Source: Cloacimonetes bacterium UBA5284
GTDB taxonomy: Bacteria > Cloacimonadota > Cloacimonadia > Cloacimonadales > Cloacimonadaceae
Reading direction: 5' to 3'
DNA length: 64,000 nucleotides
NCBI GenBank assembly: GCA_002410505.1
Contig: DHSO01000042.1
Coordinates: 8,874 to 72,873 of the forward strand
The position numbers were made by a program, and so were the translations under genes. The notes beneath the pieces are model-generated. The model saw only the letters and a program-made list of their open reading frames with translations. It was not told the DNA's origin and searched no databases. Below are positions 1 through 6,439 of this stretch, piece by piece. The first letter of the stretch is position 1; every line of letters starts with the position of its first letter.

Positions 1-28
1 GACGAGCTACCAGCTGCTCCACCTCGCG
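1..28 (-). tRNA. tRNA-fMet, 5' part only (cut by window edge)
   Basis: Read on the minus strand, the first 28 bases match the acceptor arm, D-arm and start of the anticodon stem of a bacterial initiator tRNA: CGCGAGGTGGAGCAG, then CTGGTAGCTCGTC. The GGAGCAG...GGTAGCTCGTC signature is typical of tRNA-fMet. The anticodon and 3' half lie outside the window, so the isotype rests on the 5' half alone. Bases 29-276, between this tRNA and the pruA terminator, hold no gene I can support. Confidence 0.75.
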
Positions 29-276
29 TCATATGTTCTACCACTTTTTTGCTGAGGGCTTATCTGTCAAGATAAATCTTTGGCTTGCCCCGGCAGGCTG
101 CTTGATGCCATAGCTTCGTCTTTGCTGTTTATCGCCGCTGCGCACCGTTCGTTTATCCGGCACTGCTGCAGTTTTGTTAAGACTGAGCGGGGGACAGGCT
201 TCCTCGAAAATTGCGCACGCAGGCGCAAAAACCATGAAATATGGAGCAGATGCCTCCAAACCTGCAGAATAAACCG

Positions 277-307
277 AAAAACGGGGAGACAGCCCTGCCA
301 TCTCCCC
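277..307 (-). terminator. intrinsic terminator of pruA
   Basis: GGGGAGA (283-289) pairs with TCTCCCC (301-307) around an 11-base loop. On the minus strand the stem is followed by a short T-run (GTTTTTC). It starts 10 bases past the pruA stop codon. Confidence 0.75.
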
Positions 308-316
308 CTGTTCATA

Positions 317-1939
317 CTATTGTTTCATAAATGGATAGTCAAAATCCATAGCCGGAACGAAGGTTTCTTTGATCGAGCGCGCGGATATCCAGCGTTGCAG
401 ATTCAAGGCAGAACCGGCCTTATCGTTTGTTCCGGAAGATCTTCCTCCGCCAAAAGGCTGTTGACCCACCACTGCACCGGTAGGTTTATCGTTGATGTAA
501 AAATTACCCGCACTATGTCGCAGAACATTATATGCCATGCAGATAGCCTTGCGATCCTGAGAGAATATGGAGCCAGTAAGGCCATATGCTGAGGTAGTGT
601 CGCACAGTTCCAGACAGCTTTCATAATCCTCATCTTTGTACACATAGACCGTTAAAACGGGACCGAAGATCTCTTCCTGCATGGTTTTAAACCGGGGATT
701 TACGGTTTTGATGATGGTAGGCTCAACGAAGTATCCCACGCTGTCATCGCAGTTTCCGCCCCGGATCACCTCTGCTTCGGTAGATTCTTTGGCAAAATCG
801 ATATATCCTTTGATATTGTCAAAGCTCTTTTTATCGATCACTGCATTGATCATGTTGGAAAAATCACGCACGTCGCCCATTTTCAGCTTATCCAGCATCT
901 CGCTTATGCGGCTAAACCACTCATCATAAATGGATTGCGGAATATAGAGGCGGGATGCCGCACTGCATTTTTGCCCCTGATACTCAAATGCTCCCCTTAG
1001 TGACGCCACAGCCAGGGCTTGCACATCGGCAGAACTGTGTGCAAAGATAAAATCCTTACCACCGGTTTCACCCACTATCCTGGGATACGATTTGTAGAGA
1101 TGGATGTTATTCGCGGTAGTCTTCCAGATGTGATTGAAGACAGCGGTGCTTCCGGTGAAATGAATCCCTGCCAGATGCGGAGAATGCATCACATGCTGTC
1201 CGATGGTCGCGCCAGACCCGGGGATGAAATTGATCACTCCATCGGGGAGTCCGGCTTCTCTTAAGATTTTCATGATGAAGTAGCCGCTATAGACCGCTGT
1301 GCCGGAGGGCTTCCACACCACGGTATTGCCCATCAGAGCCGGTGCTGTGGGCAGGTTTCCGGCGATCGCCGTGAAATTGAACGGAGTTAGGGCAAAGATG
1401 AAGCCTTCCAGAGCTCTGTATTCCGTAAAATTCCATTCACCTTTCGGAGAGATCAGGGGTTGTTGTTCATAGATCTTCTGTGCGAAATAAGCGTTGAATC
1501 TCCAGAAATCGATCAGTTCACAAGCCGAATCGATCTCCGCTTGGTGCGCATTCTTGCTCTGCCCCAGCATTGTGGCGGCATTTAGCAAAAAGCGATACTT
1601 GGTGGAAAGCAATTCCGCTGCTTTCAAAAAAATAGCGGAACGGTGATAGAAGGGCATTTCTTCCCAATCTTTGCGGGCTTTAACTGCCGCGTCAATCGCA
1701 CGCAGGATTTCTTTTTCTTCTGTTTTGTGGTAAGTTGCCAGCTTGTGTTGATGATCATGAGGGCAAATGCAGTGATCCGTGGAACCGGTAAAGACCTCTT
1801 CTCCGCCTATGATCGCGGGAATCTCGAAGTGTTTGCCATACAATTCCTGCAGAGCATCCTGAAGTTGTTGACGTTGGGTTGAACCCGGTTGATAGGTAAA
1901 CACAGGTTCATTTTGGGGTGCGGGTACGCTGAAAAACAT
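317..1939 (-). CDS. pruA: 1-pyrroline-5-carboxylate dehydrogenase (L-glutamate gamma-semialdehyde dehydrogenase)
   Basis: This 540-residue protein oxidises glutamate semialdehyde/P5C to glutamate with NAD+, the second step of proline (and arginine/ornithine) breakdown. It has the full aldehyde dehydrogenase fold: the catalytic Cys is C325 in GQKCSAASR, and the general-base Glu is E291 in VGETGGKDF. The NAD-binding stretch around FTGSTAVFNHIWKT (261-274) and the YKSYPR lead-in are typical of the long P5C dehydrogenase family (ALDH4A1-like) rather than generic ALDHs. The start is set by AAGGAG six bases before ATG. There is no PutA-type proline dehydrogenase domain and none next to it, so P5C must come from elsewhere. 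It stands alone behind a structured leader (1963-2107) with its own promoter and terminator, which suggests leader-based regulation. Confidence 0.93.
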   Translation of the reverse strand: MFFSVPAPQNEPVFTYQPGSTQRQQLQDALQELYGKHFEIPAIIGGEEVFTGSTDHCICPHDHQHKLATYHKTEEKEILRAIDAAVKARKDWEEMPFYHRSAIFLKAAELLSTKYRFLLNAATMLGQSKNAHQAEIDSACELIDFWRFNAYFAQKIYEQQPLISPKGEWNFTEYRALEGFIFALTPFNFTAIAGNLPTAPALMGNTVVWKPSGTAVYSGYFIMKILREAGLPDGVINFIPGSGATIGQHVMHSPHLAGIHFTGSTAVFNHIWKTTANNIHLYKSYPRIVGETGGKDFIFAHSSADVQALAVASLRGAFEYQGQKCSAASRLYIPQSIYDEWFSRISEMLDKLKMGDVRDFSNMINAVIDKKSFDNIKGYIDFAKESTEAEVIRGGNCDDSVGYFVEPTIIKTVNPRFKTMQEEIFGPVLTVYVYKDEDYESCLELCDTTSAYGLTGSIFSQDRKAICMAYNVLRHSAGNFYINDKPTGAVVGQQPFGGGRSSGTNDKAGSALNLQRWISARSIKETFVPAMDFDYPFMKQ

Positions 1940-1962
1940 GGTATCTCCTTTTCATTTTGTTT

Positions 1963-2107
1963 GTGAAAAGGGATGCCTGTACAGTGGACGTACTCTCCCT
2001 GTACCACGTTATCACCTTTTCACACTGGAAGGCATATCTGTTTCCGGATATACCCTATCGGCGCATAGCCTTGCCCAAATGGGTTTAGTACTATACGCTC
2101 GGCGATA
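1963..2107 (-). promoter_or_regulatory. structured 5' leader of pruA (unidentified riboswitch-like RNA)
   Basis: Three consecutive hairpins can be drawn in the ~165-nt leader. The first pairs 2056-2068 (TATCGGCGCATAG) with 2091-2107, and encloses an inner CCCAAATGGG (2074-2083). The second pairs GGCATAT (2031-2037) with ATATACC (2048-2054). The third pairs GTGAAAAGG (1963-1971) with CCTTTTCAC (2015-2023), and holds an inner GTGG/CCAC helix (1984-1987 with 2004-2007). The third stem ends about 15 bases before the Shine-Dalgarno sequence. I do not recognise a known riboswitch class or a T-box core, and no terminator T-run is present, so control would more likely be at translation. Confidence 0.5.
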
Positions 2108-2112
2108 ATTGC

Positions 2113-2141
2113 AGTAATTAAACAACTGTGTTTTCAGTCAA
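2113..2141 (-). promoter_or_regulatory. putative promoter of pruA
   Basis: On the minus strand there is a TTGACT -35 (2141-2136), a 17-base spacer and an ATTACT -10 (2118-2113). It lies just upstream of the structured leader, so transcription would begin a few bases before the first hairpin. Confidence 0.45.
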
Positions 2142-2313
2142 GGAGGATTATCCAAAAAGATACACAATTCGCATAAATAAATATGCAACTATTACAGGAG
2201 TATATGATTACGAGCTCGCAAGATTCACCTTTATCAGCCCTGAAAGCAGTAATGGGCTATCTTGGCAAGTCCCGGCAGGAGTCTATGGCGGAGAAGCTTT
2301 CCCCGTTCTTGCC

Positions 2314-3054
2314 CTATATCTCCTCTGCCTCCTCACCATATATCTCTTTGAAACGGAGCCTATCGATCTGTGAGGGGAGCCCTTCAAAGGCTTTGATACC
2401 ATCTTTTAAGGCCAGCACTCTGGTGCCGTAACGCCTGGCCAGAGAAAGAAAATGCAGGCTGCAGATTACGGCTATGCCTTCTTGATTGATCTCTGCCAGA
2501 TACTGCATGATGGAATCCGCCGTCGCGGGATCCAGGCTGGCCACCGGTTCATCGGCCAGGATGATGCGCGGCTCTTGCATCAGCGCCCGGGCAATAGCCA
2601 CTCGTTGTTGCTGGCCCCCGGAGAGTTGCTTCACCTGTTTTTGGGCAAAATCCTGCAAGCCCACTCTTTCCAGATTGTGCATGGCGGAGGAGATTTCAGC
2701 TTTGCCGTAGGCGGAGCCGATGCCGTGATAGCCCAGGCGGCCGGTGAGTACATTGGTAAGCACGCTAAGGTTTTTGATCAGGTTAAACTGCTGAAATACC
2801 ATTGCGATATTGCGTCGATAGTGCCGCAAGTCCTTACCCTTTAGTGCGATAATGGATTCACCTTTGTAGCGCACATCGCCACGGGTGGGTTCGATCAAGC
2901 GATTGATGCAGCGCAAGAGTGTGGATTTTCCGCTTCCGGAAAGCCCCAGCAACACGATAAAATCCTTGTCCTCCATTTCGAAAGAAAGGTTGTTCACGGC
3001 AAAGGAGCTGCCGTCGTAGCTTTTATAGAGGTTTTGTACGTCTAAAAGTCTCAA
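2314..3054 (-). CDS. phnC: phosphonate/phosphite-type ABC transporter ATPase (PhnC-like)
   Basis: This 246-residue cytoplasmic ATPase would power uptake of phosphonate, phosphite or a related oxyanion together with the binding protein just upstream. It has a complete set of ABC motifs: Walker A GLSGSGKS (37-44), Q-loop VFQQFN (86-91), signature LSGGQ (144-148), Walker B ILADEP (165-170) and a switch His in CSLHF. The RLGYHG stretch after the Q-loop and the overall length fit PhnC. It starts 9 bases after the phnD stop, so the two are co-transcribed. No permease (PhnE) follows: only ~170 bases separate its stop from the pruA promoter, and no open frame there looks like one. Confidence 0.85.
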   Translation of the reverse strand: MRLLDVQNLYKSYDGSSFAVNNLSFEMEDKDFIVLLGLSGSGKSTLLRCINRLIEPTRGDVRYKGESIIALKGKDLRHYRRNIAMVFQQFNLIKNLSVLTNVLTGRLGYHGIGSAYGKAEISSAMHNLERVGLQDFAQKQVKQLSGGQQQRVAIARALMQEPRIILADEPVASLDPATADSIMQYLAEINQEGIAVICSLHFLSLARRYGTRVLALKDGIKAFEGLPSQIDRLRFKEIYGEEAEEI

Positions 3055-3063
3055 GAATGTCCC

Positions 3064-3987
3064 TTATTTCAACATTTCGGCAGGATCCATATTCATTGCT
3101 TTCAGCGCAGTGCGAACCACTTCGTAATCCGCATCCGAGGCGTGTTCCAATCCATCCACATCATAAAGGGTTTTCAGGGTTCTTTTCCCCTCATCCGTCT
3201 GCGCGAAATCGTAAAGGGCCTTCACCACTTCCTTTTCCAATTCCTCCGGCATGTTTTTACGGAAGGTGACAGTGTCGTTCGGAATCCAATCTGTAAAGCC
3301 GATTATGCGTACTTTATCGAAGATATCCTTGTGAGTTTCATAAAGTTTTTCTCGTGCATCCATGGGCATTCCAGTGGAATCCGGAGGACTCCAGTAACTG
3401 CATGCCACATCTGCCCTACCGCTGTAAACGGCCAGGATGGCTTGGGGATGACCACCGGCAAAGACGTGTTCTTTGGGTTCGATACCCTTTTCTTTGAGGA
3501 TGGCAGAGGGATAGATATATCCTGAGGTGGAAGCTGCATCGGTGTAGGCGACTATCTTGCCGTCGATGTCCTCGATGCTTTGAATCTCTTCTTTCATAGC
3601 CACAAATTGGCCCCGGTATTTATTCAATCCATTGCGCACCGTCATCAGGCGCACATTGGCGTCATACTTTTGTTTGGCAAGCACATAGGCATAGGTGGGC
3701 AACCAGGCGATATCTGCCTGATAGGTGCCCAAAGCTTCGATTACCGCCGCGTATGATGTGGGTACAGCCACTTTGAAATGATAACCGGTTGCCTTATTGA
3801 GCGCAGACGCGATCGCTTCACCGCTGGCCACCACTTTCCCGGCTTCCAAAGACGGCACAAAATACATCTTGATCGGCTTTTGCCGAGTTCCCAGTTTCTT
3901 GTTCGCGTCAGATATTCTGGCGCTTTCACTCTGACACGCGATCAGAGAAAGCAAGGATATGGCGATTACAAACAGAATTCTTTTCAT
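3064..3987 (-). CDS. phnD: phosphonate-type ABC substrate-binding lipoprotein (PhnD-like)
   Basis: This is a periplasmic binding protein anchored as a lipoprotein: the hydrophobic leader ends in a lipobox (LIAC), with the acylated Cys at residue 18 from the chosen start. The mature part is a PhnD/PBP2-type fold. The stretches IEALGTYQADIAWLP, AYTDAASTSGYIYP and GRADVACSYWSPPD are typical of phosphate/phosphite/phosphonate binding proteins. I chose the start at MKRILF (3987) rather than the ATG six codons upstream because it gives a normal Lys/Arg-led signal peptide. It is the first gene of a two-gene unit with the ATPase. The ligand cannot be told from sequence. Confidence 0.83.
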   Translation of the reverse strand: MKRILFVIAISLLSLIACQSESARISDANKKLGTRQKPIKMYFVPSLEAGKVVASGEAIASALNKATGYHFKVAVPTSYAAVIEALGTYQADIAWLPTYAYVLAKQKYDANVRLMTVRNGLNKYRGQFVAMKEEIQSIEDIDGKIVAYTDAASTSGYIYPSAILKEKGIEPKEHVFAGGHPQAILAVYSGRADVACSYWSPPDSTGMPMDAREKLYETHKDIFDKVRIIGFTDWIPNDTVTFRKNMPEELEKEVVKALYDFAQTDEGKRTLKTLYDVDGLEHASDADYEVVRTALKAMNMDPAEMLK

Positions 3988-4022
3988 AGCGCTTTCAAAC
4001 TCCATGTTTTAGGATGTTTGGC

Positions 4023-4051
4023 ATAAAAAGGCAAAAAGGCATTATGGTCAA
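4023..4051 (-). promoter_or_regulatory. putative promoter of phnD-phnC
   Basis: On the minus strand there is a TTGACC -35 (4051-4046), a 17-base spacer and a TTTTAT -10 (4028-4023). The -10 is weak, but the position, about 35-40 bases upstream of the start codon, is good. Confidence 0.35.
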
Positions 4052-4111
4052 GGAAAATCTTGTCCGCCTGACGCAGCACCGGCGGCGCTGTCCTCTCCCC
4101 CTATCGCTAAA

Positions 4112-4191
4112 GCCGTGCCGAAGCCGATATAAACGCTTGATAATCCTGTGTGCACTCGATGAAAACGCGTTGATATCGGCTTCGGCATAGC
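4112..4191. repeat. long inverted repeat (~24-bp arms)
   Basis: The left arm (4112-4135), with core GCCGAAGCCGATAT, is repeated in inverse orientation at 4167-4191, with core ATATCGGCTTCGGC. The arms differ by only two or three bases, and about 30 bases separate them. The transcript would fold into a long hairpin. There is no T-run after it on either strand, so it is not a classic intrinsic terminator; it could be a REP-like element or an RNA-stabilising stem. Confidence 0.7.
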
Positions 4192-4344
4192 TTGATGTAT
4201 AGGGCATGGCTGTTGCGTTCCCGGTGAAAACGCTTAACGCAGGATAAGGTTTAACAGGCTGCCAAATGCAGCTTCGCAAAATTGTATAAAGCATAGCCCG
4301 TTTAGCCGCGAGCAGCGCTTGTGCTATACCTGCAGCCGGATTTT

Positions 4345-4374
4345 CCCACAAAATACAAGCAGCCATTTTGTGGG
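4345..4374 (-). terminator. perfect 10-bp hairpin, possible terminator of the nadC-zinc ribbon unit
   Basis: CCCACAAAAT (4345-4354) pairs perfectly with ATTTTGTGGG (4365-4374) around a 10-base loop. It lies about 50 bases downstream of the zinc-ribbon gene. On the minus strand only AAAATCC follows, so it is not a canonical T-run terminator. Confidence 0.4.
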
Positions 4375-4425
4375 GCAAAAGCGTAGCTGAACTCAATACT
4401 GAATTGAGCGCAGCATAGGGAGCTT

Positions 4426-5154
4426 TTAGTCTTCTTCGGCGCTATCATCCGGAAAACGATCCAGGATGATGCGACCGCAATTTTCGCAATAGACTATCTT
4501 TTCGCGCAGTTGCAGTTCGATGCGCATTTGTTGACGGAGTACGAATCCGCATCCTCCGCAGGAGCCGTCGCGATTGTATACTACGGCGAGGTTATCCTTG
4601 TGTTTGATAAGATTGCCATAACGTTTAATGAGTGGAGTGGGTAGGGTAATGGCCAGTTTATTGCGTTGGGCGCGAGTATCTTCGATTTCTTTTTCGAGGG
4701 AGTCGATTTGAGCTTTCAGGTCGCCTTCTTTGGCGTGTTTATTGGCTTCGGCATCCTGAAGAGCTTTTTTGAAGCCATCGTTCTTTGTTTTAGCTTCGCT
4801 TTCTTCGTCCATCAGGGCGAGTAATTGAGATTCGATCTCGGATATTTTGTCTTTGAGGTAAGCAATTTCGCTGTTTAAGGCTTTATATTCTTTGTTGGTT
4901 TTAATTTCGGAGAGCTGAGCACCATACTTATTGATCTGATTTTTAAAAGTATCTACTTCGCCTTCCAGGGCACGTTGTTTCTTGTTAATCTCGGCTTTTT
5001 CGCTTTCTGATGCCAATAGGTTTGCTGTGGCTTGTACCACCTGTTCGTTGATCTCAGAGAGTTGTTTGGGCAATTCCTGTTGCAAAACGCGGTATCTGCC
5101 AATCTTGTTGTCCAATAGCTGCATTTGCTCCAGGGTACGCAGTTGTGATTCCAT
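4426..5154 (-). CDS. coiled-coil C4 zinc-ribbon protein (DUF164/CT398-like)
   Basis: This 242-residue protein is almost wholly alpha-helical coiled coil, with many Glu/Lys/Gln heptads from about 5 to 180. It ends in a four-Cys zinc ribbon: C199GGC202 and C223ENC226. This layout is that of the DUF164 family (chlamydial CT398, Helicobacter HP0958), which acts as a chaperone or scaffold linked to flagellar or secretion factors in some species; its general role is unsettled. The start is placed at MESQLRTLEQ because AAGGAG stands 8 bases before it, which leaves only 4 bases to the nadC stop. The pair is therefore translationally close and likely one operon. Confidence 0.8.
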   Translation of the reverse strand: MESQLRTLEQMQLLDNKIGRYRVLQQELPKQLSEINEQVVQATANLLASESEKAEINKKQRALEGEVDTFKNQINKYGAQLSEIKTNKEYKALNSEIAYLKDKISEIESQLLALMDEESEAKTKNDGFKKALQDAEANKHAKEGDLKAQIDSLEKEIEDTRAQRNKLAITLPTPLIKRYGNLIKHKDNLAVVYNRDGSCGGCGFVLRQQMRIELQLREKIVYCENCGRIILDRFPDDSAEED

Positions 5155-5158
5155 ATAT

Positions 5159-5980
5159 TTACTCCTTAAATAACAAGCTGATATCCAGCGATTTGTAAGA
5201 ATGGGTGAGCGCACCGCTGGAAATGTAGTGCACTCCCGTTTTGGCATATTGCATGATGTTGTCTTCGTTCACCCCACCGGATATTTCCAATTCCACCTTT
5301 TTCCCGAAGCGTTTCACCGCGGCTTTGATGTCTTTCAGGCTCATGTTGTCCAGCATCACTCTATCCGCTTTCACTGCTACGGCTTCCGCCAATTCATCCA
5401 GGTTGCTTACTTCCACTTCCACTTTGTAACTGGCGTTTTGCATCTGGATTTTACTTACCGCCCGGGTGATGCCGCCTGCCGCGCGGATGTGGTTCTCTTT
5501 CAGCATGATCATGTCGAAAAGACCATGTCTGTGATTTTGTCCTCCGCCCACACGAACCGCGTATTTTTCCAAACTGCGCAAGAGCGGAGTAGTCTTGCGA
5601 GTGTCCAGCAGCTTTGCGTTTGTGCCGGCCATGGCGTCCACCATGCGGCGAGTCTGAGAAGCAATTCCCGAAAGCCGCTGTAAAAAGTTCAACGCGGTAC
5701 GCTCTGCCTGGAGGATGCTGGCAGCTTTGCCCTCCACGCGCATGATCTCATCTTTGGGACGCACCCGGTCGCCATCTTTTCGGTATAAGGTAATCTTCAG
5801 CTCTGGATCCACGGTTTTAAAGACTTCTTTGGCGATGTCCGTTCCGGCCAATATCCCTTCAGCTTTGGCAATCATGTAAGCGCTGCAAATCTCAGGATCC
5901 AGATCCAGATATCTGGTGGTGATGTCTCCGGAACCGAGGTCTTCTTCTAAACTTTTGCGGATAATTTCATCAATACGCAT
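5159..5980 (-). CDS. nadC: nicotinate-nucleotide pyrophosphorylase (carboxylating), quinolinate phosphoribosyltransferase
   Basis: This cytoplasmic enzyme converts quinolinate and PRPP to nicotinate mononucleotide in de novo NAD synthesis. Its 273 residues are the family length. Diagnostic segments are ERTALNFLQRLSGIAS, the DTRKTTP loop with its phosphate-binding Arg/Lys, RVGGGQNHRHGLFDM and the late SGGVN turn that closes the barrel. The Shine-Dalgarno TTGGAGG precedes ATG. A hairpin with a ten-base T-run ends only ~15 bases before the start codon, so the gene either has a promoter inside that gap or is controlled by read-through. No nadA or nadB is nearby. Confidence 0.93.
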   Translation of the reverse strand: MRIDEIIRKSLEEDLGSGDITTRYLDLDPEICSAYMIAKAEGILAGTDIAKEVFKTVDPELKITLYRKDGDRVRPKDEIMRVEGKAASILQAERTALNFLQRLSGIASQTRRMVDAMAGTNAKLLDTRKTTPLLRSLEKYAVRVGGGQNHRHGLFDMIMLKENHIRAAGGITRAVSKIQMQNASYKVEVEVSNLDELAEAVAVKADRVMLDNMSLKDIKAAVKRFGKKVELEISGGVNEDNIMQYAKTGVHYISSGALTHSYKSLDISLLFKE

Positions 5981-5995
5981 CTATCCTCCAAGGAC

Positions 5996-6030
5996 AAAAA
6001 AAAAAGCACTTGCGTATGCAAATGCTCAAA
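5996..6030 (-). terminator. strong intrinsic terminator / possible attenuator just upstream of nadC
   Basis: On the minus strand AGCA-T-TTGC pairs with GCAA-G-TGCT around an ATAC loop, followed directly by a run of ten or more Ts. It lies between the end of the defence island and nadC, and the T-run stops about 15 bases before the nadC start codon. It can end transcripts from the island, or attenuate nadC if the nadC promoter lies further upstream; a TTGACA (-35-like) stands near 6137-6132. Confidence 0.75.
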
Positions 6031-6163
6031 CTCGATCATTAAGTTCTTTTGTGCCAGCGTAATATTGGTTCGTACACACATATATTCTCTAAAACCTCTC
6101 TAGAGTGACATGATTTTGGAGCGTGAATATATGTCAAGAAAAACATCCCGGGCATGCGCCCAT

Positions 6164-6329
6164 TGCAAAGTGACAACGAAATCTGCAAATTGTGCAGCGA
6201 AAACTGCAAACTGTCGCATCGTAGGACATCCTTACTCATCCTTTCCAAGACCCTTTTCGGTAGTTTCTGACAGAAATTCTGCAATTTAGATCACCGATAA
6301 TTGCAAATTGTGACACGGATTTCTGCAAT
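6164..6329. repeat. two triplets of ~21-bp TGCAAA direct repeats
   Basis: TGCAA begins at 6164, 6184 and 6205, and again at 6280, 6302 and 6324, so the period within each group is 20-22 bases. The units share the pattern TGCAAA-nTGTnaCAnCGa. On the other strand the best units read GTGTCACAATTTGCA. The two-helical-turn spacing means all copies face the same side of the DNA, as for binding sites of one protein. Arrays of ~20-22-bp sites are typical of the ends of Tn7/Tn5053-type transposons and of iterons. Confidence 0.6.
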
Positions 6330-6439
6330 AATGAGAGTCTTGTTATCATCAGAACAACACATAAATGGAGTAGGTCTACTGCCATTTCAATAATAGGTGC
6401 AACTACTGGATGATCAGAAAGTATGCTTACATGTGATAG

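Larger units (their letters stand above)
3988..4425. other. 438-bp intergenic region rich in inverted repeats
   Basis: A putative promoter for phnD lies near the left end. Two strong inverted repeats follow, listed separately. Just past the zinc-ribbon gene a small hairpin (CTCAAT/ATTGAG, about 4393-4408) may help end its transcript. A 133-codon minus-strand frame crosses the region but has no protein-like character, and I do not accept it. Confidence 0.5.
5981..6439. other. 459-bp boundary region between nadC and the defence island
   Basis: It contains the terminator at 5996-6030, a perfect 10-bp inverted repeat ACATATATTC/GAATATATGT (6078-6087 and 6125-6134), and two groups of TGCAAA repeats (6164-6329). 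No believable gene is present; an 81-codon frame at 6039-6284 spans the repeats and looks accidental. Confidence 0.6.

Noticed and set aside
80..592. 170-codon plus-strand frame overlapping the end of pruA
   Set aside because: Most of it is antisense to pruA and it crosses the pruA terminator hairpin.
1963..2023. Rex operator in the pruA leader (GTGAAAAGG/CCTTTTCAC)
   Set aside because: The arms are 43 bases apart, while a Rex site is one compact palindrome; they are better explained as an RNA stem.
3995..4396. 133-codon minus-strand frame between phnD and the zinc-ribbon gene
   Set aside because: It spans both long inverted repeats, has an odd composition (Arg/Cys/Ser-rich), no ribosome-binding site and no recognisable fold.
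6039..6284. 81-codon minus-strand frame in the nadC-island gap
   Set aside because: It is made largely of the TGCAAA repeats and an inverted repeat, with no ribosome-binding site.
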